A stretch of 64,000 nt of DNA, taken from assembly GCA_003194525.1 (NCBI GenBank), contig NBIV01000073.1:186001-250000 (forward strand), read 5' to 3'. The stretch comes from Gracilariopsis chorda (Eukaryota; Rhodophyta; Florideophyceae; Gracilariales; Gracilariaceae). Shown piece after piece: positions 40,013 through 51,615 of the stretch (within the stretch, counting starts at the first letter, position 1; each line of letters opens with the position of its first letter). Under the pieces are notes generated by a model. The model was not told where the DNA came from. It did not search any database and saw only the letters and a program-made list of their open reading frames with translations. A program made the translations under genes and the position numbers.

Positions 40013-42127
40013 ATGTCTCGGCGACCATCCTCCGCCGAACCCGCTTTCACGCGGAGTCATTCCGTCAGTGACGTGGAACAGGCAGAGATCTTGAAGGTCC
40101 CCGCTGGCCACCCTCGACGTGCCACTTTGAAAGGCAAGTCGAAGGGCCAAGACTCGTCGAGAGCCCAGAAACCCCCGCCTAAGGCGTTGAAGGACGCCCT
40201 CAACTCTGGTGTGGACCCGGCTTCTGCCGATGTAGCTGCACCCCGGAGGGGAGACCCCGATACCGACGCCCCCCCCTGTGTCCAAGCGCAGCTTGATGAG
40301 GTGCGTGAAGCACACAATACCCTCGTGGAGGAGTTTGAAGTCCTGCGTTTCAGGTTTGATACCTCTTCTATGAAGGATTTGGCTGAAGACATTCGCATTT
40401 TAAGGGCGGATGTCAACACCGTGTTGGAATGTTTTGGTGGTCCTGCCAACTATGTTGAGAATGTGGAAACCCGATTTGATCGTGTCAGTGCCCGTCTGAG
40501 GACGTTGGAGCAAACTATCTTAATGGATGACGACGTCCCGGGTGAGGCCGCTGCTGTCTCGCAAAAAGCGAAGCGCTAGAAGGAAGATTCTACCCGCCGC
40601 ACTCGTAAGAAGCAGCCCAAGCACGATCCCGACTCGTCGGATTCCTCCCTGTCTTCACAGGATTCTCACCATTCTGATGGTTCGGTGTCGTTGGATTCTT
40701 CGTCGGACGATGATCGTCGCCAGTGCCCGTCCCATTCTAAACGGTCTGCTTCCACCCAAGGTGTGATTCGCCCCCGGAGAAAGGGGAGGAAACACTTAGG
40801 ATTGAGGGAACTCAAATGTACTAATCCTCTCTACAAGAGGTTGGTATCGTACCGATATTATCGGCTTGAGGACTCCTCATTGGATCGTACACCCCGTGGT
40901 ACGGGTAAGGTGAGGGACTGCGTAAAGTGTATGCAGCTTTCCCTTCGTAACCAGTCCTTTTCTGGAGAAGATCACATATTGGTGTTAGACTTCCTCGGAA
41001 GGCTCGTTTCCGAAGCGGACAGACTTGGTATGAACGAAGGACAGGCGTTTATTGCCCTACCGTATTTTCTACGTGGCCTCGCCGAGGATCAATACAACTC
41101 TGTAAGAGGTTCTTCCCGAGCCTCCCGAGGAGGTGTAACGTGGTGGCCGGAAGCGGTTCAGTACCTCTTGCGATCCTACGCGACGAAAAACGCTATTCAA
41201 GCAGCTATTCTCGCTTCACGCGATACCCGCCAGAAATCTGGAGAGACGGAAACCGAATTCTCGGTACGCCTTAATAAGGCTTTCCACAGGTGTGGCAATG
41301 TTTACTCCTCTGGAGAGCGCTGCACCATGTACATCGATGGATTGGATCCGGCAATCCGTACGCTGGTGGCCCGATATCGGGAGGATCGTCTTAACACCAC
41401 CTACCTGGAGTTGATACAACACGCGCAAGCGGAAGGTGATGCACTTCGAGCTCGTATCCCTCCATCGAAGTCTCGTTCCGCCAAGGCGTTGATGATGGAA
41501 GCCAGTTCACCGTCTTTATCGCTAGCAGCGAGTGGACGCCCTTCAAGTGACTAAGATAACGTGTACCTCGCTCAGGCCGGTGCTCAGTCTATTCCGACCA
41601 CGGAACTGCCGTCCACGACGGGTGCGTCCTACGACACAGCTCAGGAGAATTCCCTGCTGTATGTTGACAGACCCCGTGTTCACGGACCTCGCATTCCCTA
41701 TGCAAATGGTGCCCTTCGGCAGAGTCGCCCCGGATGGAAGGATACCCGCCCAGCGGTGAGACACACGGATGCTCGTTCCGGTCAGCCGCCCCCACGCTCT
41801 GGAGTCATATGCCACATATGTTACGAACACGGTCACATTTCACCGGACTGCATCCTCACTTTGAGAGAAGTAACCCGAGTGATCAGTAACTATGAAGCCC
41901 TTACTCCAGCGGAGAAGCAGACCATTCCGATTGCATCGTACTTACGAGCGAAGACGGACTTCTCCCGGAATATCCCGGATACGAACCCGCGACACGCGTT
42001 GCTTTCCCCTGCTGAGCAGGTCACTAACCCCCGTCTTGTTCGACAAGACACCCCCGCTAGCGCTCCACTGCTAGTGGTTCAGGATTCTGAGACCCCGCCT
42101 CAGGCGGAACGGGCTCAGGAAAACTGA
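40013..42127 (+). pseudogene. Copy A Gag, with stops
   Basis: One frame from ATG 40013 to TGA 42125-42127, interrupted by TAG 40577-40579 and TAA 41552-41554. The N-terminal third is basic and Pro/Ser-rich, followed by a helical segment. The retrotransposon Gag (capsid) domain is in the middle (FIALPYFLRGLAEDQYNSV, WWPEAVQYLLRSYATKN, YIDGLDPAIRTLVARY). A CCHC zinc knuckle CHICYEHGHISPDC follows near 41811-41852. The TAA at 41552 is also present in copy B (51005), before the zinc knuckle, so it is either an ancestral lesion or the normal end of a shorter Gag. The TAG at 40577 is private to copy A; copy B has its own TAG at 50060. Confidence 0.85.
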
Positions 42128-42162
42128 TTTCGGGAGTCTCCCCTACGGGAGAGGCGCCCTCA

Positions 42163-43404
42163 GTGTTGAGGTTGAAGGCGCCCGAGGCGTCACTGCCTCG
42201 CTCCCCGGTCAAAATCCTTACTAGGAAACAGGCCGTCTCAGACGTGAACTCTGAACACTTTGGTGTTCTGCGTCGACCGTGGAAACGTGTTCGAAACAAC
42301 CGGTTCCCGGACAGAGTTTTGGTAATGGCCAAGAGAAACTACAAGGTATATGCTGACCTTGGCCTTTCCACCCAGTTTATGGTGCGAGTTCTCACTGTTT
42401 TGGACACAGGTGCAGGCCCGAACTTCATCGTTGGGTCGCTCCAGCCACCGTCATTGCAGTCTCAGATCCGCGAAGGCGTGATACCGGATGTCGCGGATGC
42501 GAATGATAACCCATTATCAACGGTTGGGACAATCGCCCTGGTCATGCGCCTTGGCTGCTTTCTTGTGAAACTCGACTTTGTTGTTTGTCGGAAACTTGCC
42601 GCCCCTTTGATCTTGGGATGCGACTTCTGTGACAGATTCGTCGATGCCATCAGGCTCCGTCTAAGACGTGTGGAAATGGAAGACGGCTCCTCCGTTCCGA
42701 TCGTACGTCGTCCTCTACGGCGTGCCTCGAAGAAGCACGTTCCATTACCTGCTGCGCAGGAACCCCCACCGGCTTCCCGGGACTCTACAAAGCTCCGCGT
42801 TGCCGCGTCTGTCCAACTCCCACCGGAATCCCAAGTTTGGGTACGAGTCACCTCCCGTCAACATGGTTTACGAGTAATTCAACCCCTTTCATCCCTATAT
42901 GATAGGTGTCAACTCGCCGTGGCGAATGGAGTAGCTCAAATTGAGCCCGATAAACCGTTCAACGTGCTGATCGCCAATCTAGGCTCTACGCCCCAGTCAC
43001 TGGTGAAAAACCAAGTCATTGGTTCGGTAATGCCCCACTCCACCGCGATGGTTCCCACGAGAATGACCGCCGCCGATGTCCTCGGCCTCGTTCACTCTAA
43101 GAAGGGGGAGGACACTGCCGTCCATATGCCGAAATGCTCGGATGCTAAGCCCGTTCCAACGAGTTACGACCGGATTGATCCCGTGAAAGAACTCAAGGAA
43201 CTCGACCTCGGTCATGTGCCGGAATCGCACCGTGAACGTCTCCGTGAGATGCTACGGAATTTCACCACGATGTGGGATGGTTCCCTAGGGGAGATTACTA
43301 CAACGGAGCACCGGATTGACTTGTTACCTGATACCAGGCCGATTGCTCAGCACCCCTATAGGACAGGCCCTAAAGCTCGAGAAGAGGAAGAATTCCAAGT
43401 GTAA
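42163..43404 (+). pseudogene. Copy A Pol: protease and RT connector
   Basis: An open frame of 413 codons, one frame shifted from Gag. The retropepsin site is VLDTGAGPNFI (about 42391-42430), with LILGCDFCDRF further on and the connector LDLGHVPESHRERLREML, IDLLPDTRPIAQHPYR. It ends in TAA (43402-43404) exactly where RT should continue (EEEEFQV, stop, KML), and copy B has the same stop at 52855. Confidence 0.85.
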
Positions 43405-44682
43405 AAGATGCTCTGAGCTGGAGTAATAGAACCGGCTCAGTCGCCGTGGGCATCCCCAGTGGTACTGGCTCCCAAACCGGATGGATCCTGGCGCTTTTGC
43501 ATCGACTACCGTCGACTGAACGCCGTAACCATCAAGGATGTGTACCCGATCCCACGAATGGATGAGTACATCGATTCACTCGGAAATGCTACCGTTTTCA
43601 CGGCTCTAGACGCCAATTGGGGATACTGGCAGGTGCCCGTCAGGGAACAGGACCGCGACAAGACTGCTTTTGTCTGTCACTCCGGACTCTACCGTTTCAA
43701 ACGGATGCCTTTTGGTTTGAACAATGCTCCCGCTACTTTCCAGCGTGCTATCGACATACTACTGGCTCGCTTCAAATGGCGTACATGCCTCGTCTACCTG
43801 TACGATATCATAGTATTCTCAGATAATCTGGATGACCACCTCACACACGTGAGAGATATCATGACCACCCTACGTGAGGCTGGAGTTACTCTCAAGTTGA
43901 GGAAATGTGAGTTCTTTACAGATACAGTGAAGTATCTGGGCCACATAATCCGCCCTGGGCGTGTGATGATCGAGGAAGCTCGATTTAAGTCGCTCCGTCA
44001 AGCGAAGGAACCCGCCACTCAAACGGAACTACGCTCCTTTCTAGGATTAGTCAACGTCTATCGACGGTTTATCCCGAATTGTGCGGATATCTCAGCACCC
44101 TTGAACGCGCTCTTGCGGAAAGGCCAACCACCGAAATTGGAACCCTTTACGACAGTCGAGAAGGAGGCATTTAACTCCCTCAAGGAGGCTGTAACATCAG
44201 CACCGATCTTATCGTTACCGAAAACCGGACTACCGTTTACCGTAGACACGGATGCTAGTGACTACCAAGTAGGTTGCGCTCTCTTTCAGACAACCCCCGA
44301 AGGAGAACGAACCCCTATTGGGTACTGGTCACGCTCACGGAATGTTCACGAGCGGAATTACTCCGTCTCGGAGAAAGAGAGTCTTGCAGTTGTGTGGGCG
44401 CTCTCCACTCTCCGCCCCTATCTTATGGGTGTGCACTTCACCATTTACACGGATCACTCGTCATTACAATGGCTCATGACAGTCTCTGAACCGTCAGGCC
44501 GCTTAATGCGTTGGAGGCTCCGCCTAGCGGAATTCGACTTCGAGGTGATCTACAAGAAGGGCACAAAGAACGCTCAGGCGGACGCGCTGTCGCGTTTACC
44601 CACGGATGGTGAAACTCTACCCGCTGGGGACGAGGACATTCCTCGTCGTCGACGGTCGAGAACCGGAGGCCCCGGACCGTGA
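43405..44682 (+). pseudogene. Copy A Pol: reverse transcriptase and RNase H
   Basis: A gypsy RT with GVIEPAQSPWASPVVLAPK, FCIDYRRLNAVT, FTALDANWGYWQVPV and MPFGLNNAPATFQR. The catalytic motif reads YLYDIIVFS where the family has YLDDIIVFS, so the first Asp of the pair is Tyr. RNase H follows with VDTDASDYQVG, ERNYSVSEKESLAV and TDHSSLQWL, then DALSRLP. Copy A has a private TGA near 43414. The frame ends in TGA at 44680-44682 after a shift near 44642. Confidence 0.9.
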
Positions 44683-45601
44683 ACCCGATAACTCGGATGA
44701 AAAACCGGAATCAGATGATGAACTGGACGCACTACTCGTCTTGGACGATGCTCAGAAACCCCCAACGGGTAATTTCGTGCCAATACCCCCGGGGGAGATG
44801 GTCAGAGAACAACAAGGTGATCCCTTCTCTACTCAGATTCGCGCCCGACTTAATGGCGGTACGCAACTCCCTTTCGAGGTGAATGATGTTGGATACCTCG
44901 TCAGGACGGTTCAAACAACCCCACAGGTAGTGGTACCGCATACTCTACAATCTAGAGTGTTGCACTTGTCGCACTATGCGAAATTTGGTGGAAACGCCGG
45001 TGGACGGAAACTTTACCTCACGTTGTAACGGAGTTACTATTGGCCAGCCATGGCTGTGGACTGCTACGTGACTGTGCGGTCATGCACGGAGTGTGCCAAA
45101 AACAGGGTCAAACTCCGGAAGCACTCAACGAAGTTGAAGTTACTACCAGCACGGGCCCCTCTCGAGTTTGTCGCAATTGACCTCTTGGGACCGCTGCTCA
45201 CCACAAAGCGTGGACATAAGTTTTTACTCGTTATCACGGATCGTTTCTCCAAGTTGGATCGCACCGTACCTTTACGGAAGATATCCGCTTTCGCGGTGGC
45301 GCAAGCCTTCGTCACCCATTGGGTATTTGTCTACGGAACACCGGTTAACATTCTATCCGATAACGGAAAGCAATTCGCATCGCGAGTATTTGAGGACGTG
45401 TGTCGGATTCTCGATATCAAGAATCTGTTCACAACGACCTACCACCCGCAGTGTAATGGGCAAGTCGAGCGATATAACCGAACGCTGTTAGCCTCTCTCC
45501 GTTCTTACGTTGCTGATCAGCCCAAAACATGGGACCTGTACACTGACGCCTTGACGTTTGGCTTGCGTATAACACACAGGTACACCGTACAACGGGTTTG
45601 A
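44606..45601 (+). pseudogene. Copy A Pol: integrase HHCC and core
   Basis: The pre-integrase acidic linker, then HLSHYAKFGGNAGGRKLYL, TAA (45026-45028), RSYYWPAMAVDCY...CTECAKNR (HHCC zinc site). The core has D (VAIDLLGP), D (ILSDNGKQFASRVF) and E (QCNGQVERYNRTLL). After GLRI the true frame (YNTQVHRTTG) moves to another frame near 45570, so a one-base lesion is inferred. Both the TAA and this lesion are also in copy B. Confidence 0.9.
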
Positions 45602-47679
45602 CTCCATTTGAATTGGTACTTTCGCGTCATCCGCCCTCCCTAGCGTTGGAACCCCAGCCTACGGTGGCAAACTTCCCTTCCGTGAAGGATTATCGCCAAA
45701 GATGGAAAGCGTGGCTTACGAAGTTAATCCCGGTCGCCCAGAGCTCCATGGCACGAGCACAGGCCGCGTACAAGCGTGATTTTGACTCTCGTGTACGAGG
45801 TACAGCACTGCCAATTACAAAGGATGACTAAGTCTTCGTCCGTAAGGAGCACTGGAATCCTGATAAGGAGAAACAGCATAAGCTCTCACCCGTAGCGGAC
45901 GGTGCCTACAAGGTCATATCAGTGGATAACGACACCTTAGTGGTGGAAATGAACGACGCTCATGAGCGGATTTCCCGCGATCGCGTTGTTATGGCACCGC
46001 CACCCTCCGTAGAGGTTGCTTACCAAGATGAGAACCAACACACCCCAGTGGAACAACCCACATCTGTGGTTAACAGGCCTTCTGTGTTGCCACACCCTTC
46101 AAGGGGGCTCTCATATATACCGTCCTTATCGGACGTAGGCCTGAATGGCCTTTCTTCTCTAACGCCACCGTGCGGTGTCTATCCCCGCAGTTTGGGCGCT
46201 TCTACAACACCCCATCCCGCTCAATCTAAGGAGGGGGAGGAGAACCCTAACTTTCGTCAAGAGACTGAAACCGCTTCGTCGCGTCATGACAACCGTGGTG
46301 CACGGACCTCCAGACACATCGAAAAGGACAATAGTGGACCGAGAGTTCCGTCTACTGACGTGCCATCTTCGCATTTGCGCGCTACAGCTACCGCTGAACC
46401 CTCTCGAGGACGTTCTACCGCATCTGCCCCAGATCACACTCCCCGCCGGGATTCTAGTCGTCAAAATGCACCACACAGTGGGAAGTCTCTCGCCAAAGTG
46501 AAATCGTCGCGGGAAACTAATAGCGTTCGCGACACTGAACCGGCTGTGCCGTCGAGCGTTGATCCGCATTCCGTGGGTGACGGTTCGTCAACAACAGCTA
46601 CGCTGGATAATGCAGAGCACGCCCTCGCGGGATCCTCTGAGCCGACTACACTGGACTTGGTAACTCCTACTGCACGGCAGAACACACCGGCCAGGCCGGG
46701 CAAGCACACCGTACAGGACGGAAGGAAAACGACCAGCAAGCTGGATTCTGGTTTAGGACCATGGCGCAGTCGCGAACTCAATCCGAGTGTCTCGTTTGAT
46801 CCCGACAGTGTCGCCGAAGTCGCACCGGTCATTCCGGAAGGAAAGCACGTCAAAGACGGAAATACTTCGTCGCTGAAGCGAGACAACACACCGGCAGCGC
46901 CGTTGCAACCGCCCTCACGTGAGGAGGCTGAACGCAACACGGCGCGGACAACCCTCAACCATCCGTTGCAAACGGCACGTGACCCCGACACCGTACGGAC
47001 GGCAAAGGCACCAATTACCGCCCAAGGCGAGCCGACGCGTACTGTACGACGCACCGTGGTGCAACCGACTTCGTCGTCTGAAGCACCCCCGTCAAGACGG
47101 ATATCTACACACAAACCTGTGGTTCGCGACCCAGATGCTCATCTTTCAGATGCGTTAGAAGCCCCTCAAAGGGTGTCGTCAATAGACGCTCCCTCAAGGA
47201 GTGAAGAAACCGCGAAGCGGGATACTTTAACTCACAGCAAGGGTCTCGATACGCACCATCAAGTGGTCGACGCCATCGGCCGTGCCGAGGACCTCCAGGC
47301 CCGGGAAGCGGATGAACCTACCCGGAAACCGGTTAATGACCCCTCTAAGGGCATGGAAAGGCAGTACCAAGCCATGTCTCTTCCGGGGAAGACTGTCCAA
47401 CACCCACCAGTGGTGGTAGATCCTGCCGTGCAGGACGCGATAATGCGAACACGGCGAGGCCGGGAAGTCTACAAACGGGAGTTTGTTGTTGACCACATTG
47501 TGGAACATTCTTACCATCCAGATGGTTACATCCAGTACCGCGTACGCTGGTACGGTTTCGGGCCCGAATATGATTCGGATCAGCCGATAGAGCACCTCCC
47601 ACGTTCGAAAGTGGTTTCATATCATCGCAGAATGCGAACGGGAATCCCAGCATCGGTGATAAACGCCCAAGTGGGATAA
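45598..47679 (+). pseudogene. Copy A Pol C-terminus: long linker and chromodomain
   Basis: The frame continues from LTPFELVLSRHPPSL, with TAA 45829-45831 just before VFVRKEHWNPDKEKQHK (integrase C-terminal SH3-like part). It then runs open for 585 codons from 45922. About 400 residues are a Ser/Thr/Pro/Asp-rich, probably disordered linker, an unusual length for a chromovirus. A chromodomain closes the protein (YKREFVVDHIVEHSYHPDGY, YRVRWYGFGPEYDSDQPIEHL, about 47467-47610); in this clade it guides integration to modified chromatin. The same region of copy B is broken by TAG 55684-55686 and TAA 56647-56649. Confidence 0.85.
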
Positions 47680-47696
47680 GAAGGCCACTGCGGTGG

Positions 47697-47766
47697 AAGG
47701 AAAGAAAGGAAGGAAAGGAAGGATCGAGGTGTGGTGTGGAAAGGAAGAAAGGAAAGGAAAGAAGAA
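47697..47766 (+). repeat. Purine tract (GGAAA/GGAA repeats)
   Basis: About 70 bases of almost pure A/G just after the chromodomain stop; repeated in copy B at 57150-57219. Confidence 0.8.
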
Positions 47767-47930
47767 GGAACACAAGTCAACTTGGATTTTATTCGATACG
47801 ATCGATGGAACACCGACTAGTCGAAGGACTACACTACGTAACAAGGTTGCACCCCCATGGTGAGAGACCACGCCCCCTTACGGGTTGGAACCGCCCCCAC
47901 CTTGGTGGTTATTTTCCTGGAGTCGGGCGA

Positions 47931-48227
47931 TCAGAGCATCCTGTTTCCATCGGTATACATCGCCAGAAGCGCATCATTGAACACCGCAGTCGGGTGGAAC
48001 CACGGTGCCAGCCGGAGAGTCATCGCATGTTGCGAAGGCTGCAGCCCGACCAGCATGTCGTACGACGGCCACGCTGCCGTGGGATACCCTCCCGCGGGAG
48101 CCGCACTCGCATTTGCGCCTGTTTGTTGCGACGGAGTCGAGAGACCGCTTTGCGGTAGAGGCACAGAATGAAATCTGGAGAAGTACTGTAACGGTGTATT
48201 GTTGCCGTTGCCGTTGTTGTTGTTCAT
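47931..48227 (-). CDS. Antisense ORF between chromodomain and LTR, copy A (98 aa)
   Basis: An ORF on the strand opposite to gag-pol. It starts MNNNNGNGNNTPLQYF and is rich in Ser, Pro, Ala and Thr; no known domain. Copy B has the same ORF (57384-57680) with one residue changed (Arg to Gly at position 18). Some plant gypsy elements (such as Retand) carry an antisense ORF at this place, so it may be a real extra gene, but the two copies are too alike to show selection. Confidence 0.35.
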   Translation of the reverse strand: MNNNNGNGNNTPLQYFSRFHSVPLPQSGLSTPSQQTGANASAAPAGGYPTAAWPSYDMLVGLQPSQHAMTLRLAPWFHPTAVFNDALLAMYTDGNRML

Positions 48228-48436
48228 CGTAGATGAAGAAAGCCGAGGAATCGGAGAAGAAGGCCGCGAAAGCGTGTGTGTTGTTGGAAGAACCTCGGAA
48301 GAGTTGGTCGCAGATTCGCTGTTCGCAGCTAGGTGCTCGTTACCCAGAGTGGGATGGAGAACCGGCGAGCCGGACTTACATTTAAGGACCTTGCCCTGTG
48401 CTTAGGTTGCCATCGTGGATGTCGTATTCGCACCTC

Positions 48437-48448
48437 AGGAGGGGGATA
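48437..48448 (+). promoter_or_regulatory. Polypurine tract before LTR 2
   Basis: AGGAGGGGGATA directly precedes the TG of LTR 2 and primes plus-strand synthesis. The same tract precedes LTR 3 at 57890-57901. Confidence 0.8.
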
Positions 48449-49349
48449 TGAAGTGCAATCCTCAAGGAGGAAGACTCAGCGATGCCCTGTGGACTTGGTG
48501 TTTTTGCCGCTTTCGCGTGTTTATGATTATTACCGTCATGAGCGGGTGTCTCAGCCCTCAGCGGATCCACCCTGTGCACCAGGTGCACACCTGTGCATGC
48601 GCCGTGTGCCGCCCAAGGCGTGAGTGGACAACGTGTGACACGGATCGTCAGGAGGAGGTTGGCACCACAGTGTGGACATTTTCTTAATTTATATTTATTA
48701 TTTATAATTTATCTACCCTATAGTAGGGGGATTACTAATCTATATAGTGGCTCGGCGACCCCGCCCTGACACTGAGTAAACTTCCCCAACCAGGGGTTCT
48801 TGGCTCTAAGTCTTTTCCGCTTTCGCGAGTCTTCTACGCTCCTCGGAGGTAAACCCGCGTTACTAACAGTAGACCTATCCACCCTGCGTCACCAGGAGTA
48901 TCACCGCCTTGGCGTTTGTCACTTAATTCACCACCGCCGTGTTCTCACCCCTGTATAGGGTCCCTTTGTACCTTTTTCCGTGGTCCCGTTGGCCCACACC
49001 CCCGTCGCCCCCAATCGGGCATGCCCCGTATTTCCCTTACCCCACTCTCGTGGTTTGTACCCCTTTGTGTGGTTGCTCGTCACCGCTGACGCGTGTCTTT
49101 CGTGCCGGTATCCCGTGACGTCTTCCCCCACTTACGTGGACTCGTACTCCTTGGAAGGGCTGTTTTCCCATTCGTTGTGATCCTAATCCTACCGTTTCAA
49201 CTCTCCCCGCTTGGCGTGAGGGTGATCCTCGGCTTTATAACCCGACTTCGTCGTGCTCATCTGGAGAGGCTCCGTTCGCTGTGTTACCCTCCAGAGGGGA
49301 AGATCGGAACGTCTTCGTGTGTTGTCCCGCTTGCGGGTATTGCACTACA
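48449..49349 (+). repeat. LTR 2 (901 bp), shared by both copies
   Basis: TG 48449 to CA 49349. It serves as the 3' LTR of copy A and the 5' LTR of copy B. It differs from LTR 1 and LTR 3 at scattered single bases. Confidence 0.95.
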
Positions 49350-49465
49350 AAGTGGTCTCCCGACCTAGAATCGGAAACGGTTAGGTTTTGCATTACCTCT
49401 CCTCGGAGATTCGCTGTCCACACTTTTGGTTTCTTACCACTTTGTGGGAGTTTTTTGGTCTACAC

Positions 49466-51580
49466 ATGTCTCGGCGACCATCCTCTGCCGAACCCGCTGT
49501 CATGCGGAGTCGTTCCGTCAGTGACTTGGAACAGGCAGAGATCTCGAAGGTCCCCGCTGGCCACCCTCGACGTGCCACTTTGAAAGGCAAGTCGAAGGGC
49601 CAAGACTCGTCGAGAGCCCAGAAACCCCCGCCTAAGGCGTTGAAGGACGCTCCCAACTCTGGTGTCGACCCGGCTTCTGCCGATGTAGCTGCACCCCAAA
49701 GGGGAGACCCTGATACCGACGCACCCTCTAGTGTCCAAGCAAAGCTTGATGAGGTGCGTGAAGCAAACAATACCCTCGTGGAGGAGTTTGAAGTCCTGCG
49801 TGCTAGGTTTGATACCTTTTTTATGAAGGATTTGGCTGAGGATATTCGCCTTTTAAGGGCGGATGTCAACACCGTATTGGAATGTTTTGGTGGTCCTGCC
49901 AACTATGTTGAAAATGTGGAAACCCGGTTTGATCGTGTTAGTTTCCGTCTGAGGACGTTGGAGCACACTATCTTGATTAATGACGACGTCCCGGGTGAGG
50001 CGGCCGCTGTCTCGCAAAAAGCGAAGCGCGAGAAGAAAGATTCTACCCGCCGCACTCGTTAGAATCAGCCCAAGCACGATCCCGACTCGTCGGATTCCTC
50101 CCTGTCTTCACAGGATTCTCACCATTCTGATGGTTCGGTGTCGTCGGATTCTTCGTTGGACGATGATCGTCGCCGACGCCCGTCCCATTCTAAACGGTCT
50201 TCTTCCACCCAAGGTGTGATTCGCCCCCGGAGAAAGGGAAGGAAACACTTAGGATTGAGGGAACTCAAATGTACTAATCCCCTCTACAAGAGGTTGGTAT
50301 CGTACTGATATTATCGGCTTGAGGACTCCTCATTGGATCGTAAACCCCGTGGTACGGGTAAGTTGAAGGACTGCATAAAGCGTATGCAGCTTTCCCTTCG
50401 TAACCAGTCCTTTTCTGGAGAAGATCCCATATTGGTGTTAGACTTCCTCGGAAGGTTCGTTTCCGAAGCAGACATACTTGGTATGAACGAAGGACAGGCG
50501 TTTATTGCCCTACCGTATTTTCTACGTGGCCTCGCCGAGGATCAATACAACTCTGTAAGAGGTTCTTCCCGAGCCTCCCGAGGAGGTGTAACGTGGTGGC
50601 CGGAAGCGGTTCAGTACCTCTTGCGATCCTACGCGACGAAAAACGCTATTCAAGTGGCTCTTCTCGCTTTACGCGATACCCGCCAGAAATCTGGAGAGAC
50701 GGAAACCGAATTCTCGGTACGCCTTAAAAAGGCTTTCCACAGGTGTGGCAATGTTTACTCCTCTGGAGAGCGCTGCACCATGTACATCGATGGATTGGAT
50801 CCGGCAATCCGTACGCTGGTGGCCCGATATCAGGAGGATCGTCTTAACACCACCTACCTGGAGTTGATTCAACAAGCGCAAGCGGAAGGTGATGCACTTC
50901 AAGCTCTTATCCCTCCATCGAAGTCTCGTTCCGCCAAGGCGTTGATGATGGAAGCCAGTTCACCGTCTTTATCGCTAGCAGCGAGTGGACGCCCTTCAAG
51001 GGACTAAGATAACGTGTACCTCGCTCAGGCCGGTGCTCAGTCTATTCCGACCACGGAACTGCCGTCCACGACGGATGCGTCCTACGACACAGCTCAGGAG
51101 AATTCCCTGCTGTATGTTGACAGACCCCGTGTTCACGGACCTCGCATTCCCTATGCGAATGGTGCCCTCCGGAAGACTCGTCCCGGATGGAAGGATACCC
51201 GCCCAGCGGTGAGACACACGGATGCTCGTTCCGGTCAGCCGCCCCCACGCTCTGGAGTCATATGCCACATATGTTACGAACACGGTCACATTTCACCGGA
51301 CTGCATCCTCACTTTGAGAGAAGTAACCCGAGTGATCAGTAACTATGAAGCCCTTACTCCAGCGGAGAAGCAGACCATTCCGATTGCATCGTACTTACGA
51401 GCGTAGACGGACTTCTCCCGGAATATCCCGGATACGAACCCGCGACACGCGTTGCTTTCCCCTGCTGAGCAGGTCACTAACCCCCGTCTTGTTCGACAAG
51501 ACACCCCCGCTAGCGCTCCACTGCTAGTGGTTCAGGATTCTGAGACCCCGCCTCAGGCGGAACGGGCTCAGGAAAACTGA
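49466..51580 (+). pseudogene. Copy B Gag, with stops
   Basis: Same layout as copy A with private lesions: TAG 50060-50062, TGA near 50308 (a Tyr-Tyr position of copy A) and TAG 51404-51406. It shares the TAA at 51005-51007. The Gag part shows more differences from copy A than the protease and 3' parts do. Confidence 0.85.
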
Positions 51581-51615
51581 TTTCGGGAGTCTCCCCTACG
51601 GGAGAGGCGCCCTCA

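Noticed and set aside
43402-45831. Recurrent in-frame TAA in the tandem pol copies, as if TAA coded for an amino acid
   Set aside because: The FtsJ-like gene and the copia ORF end with TAA and other host genes with TAG or TGA, so a changed code is not supported. The TAA positions would need different amino acids, and shared ancestry of the lesions explains them.
46461-47114. 217-codon minus-strand ORF in the pol linker
   Set aside because: It mirrors the low-complexity linker frame on the plus strand and exists in both copies only because they are nearly identical.
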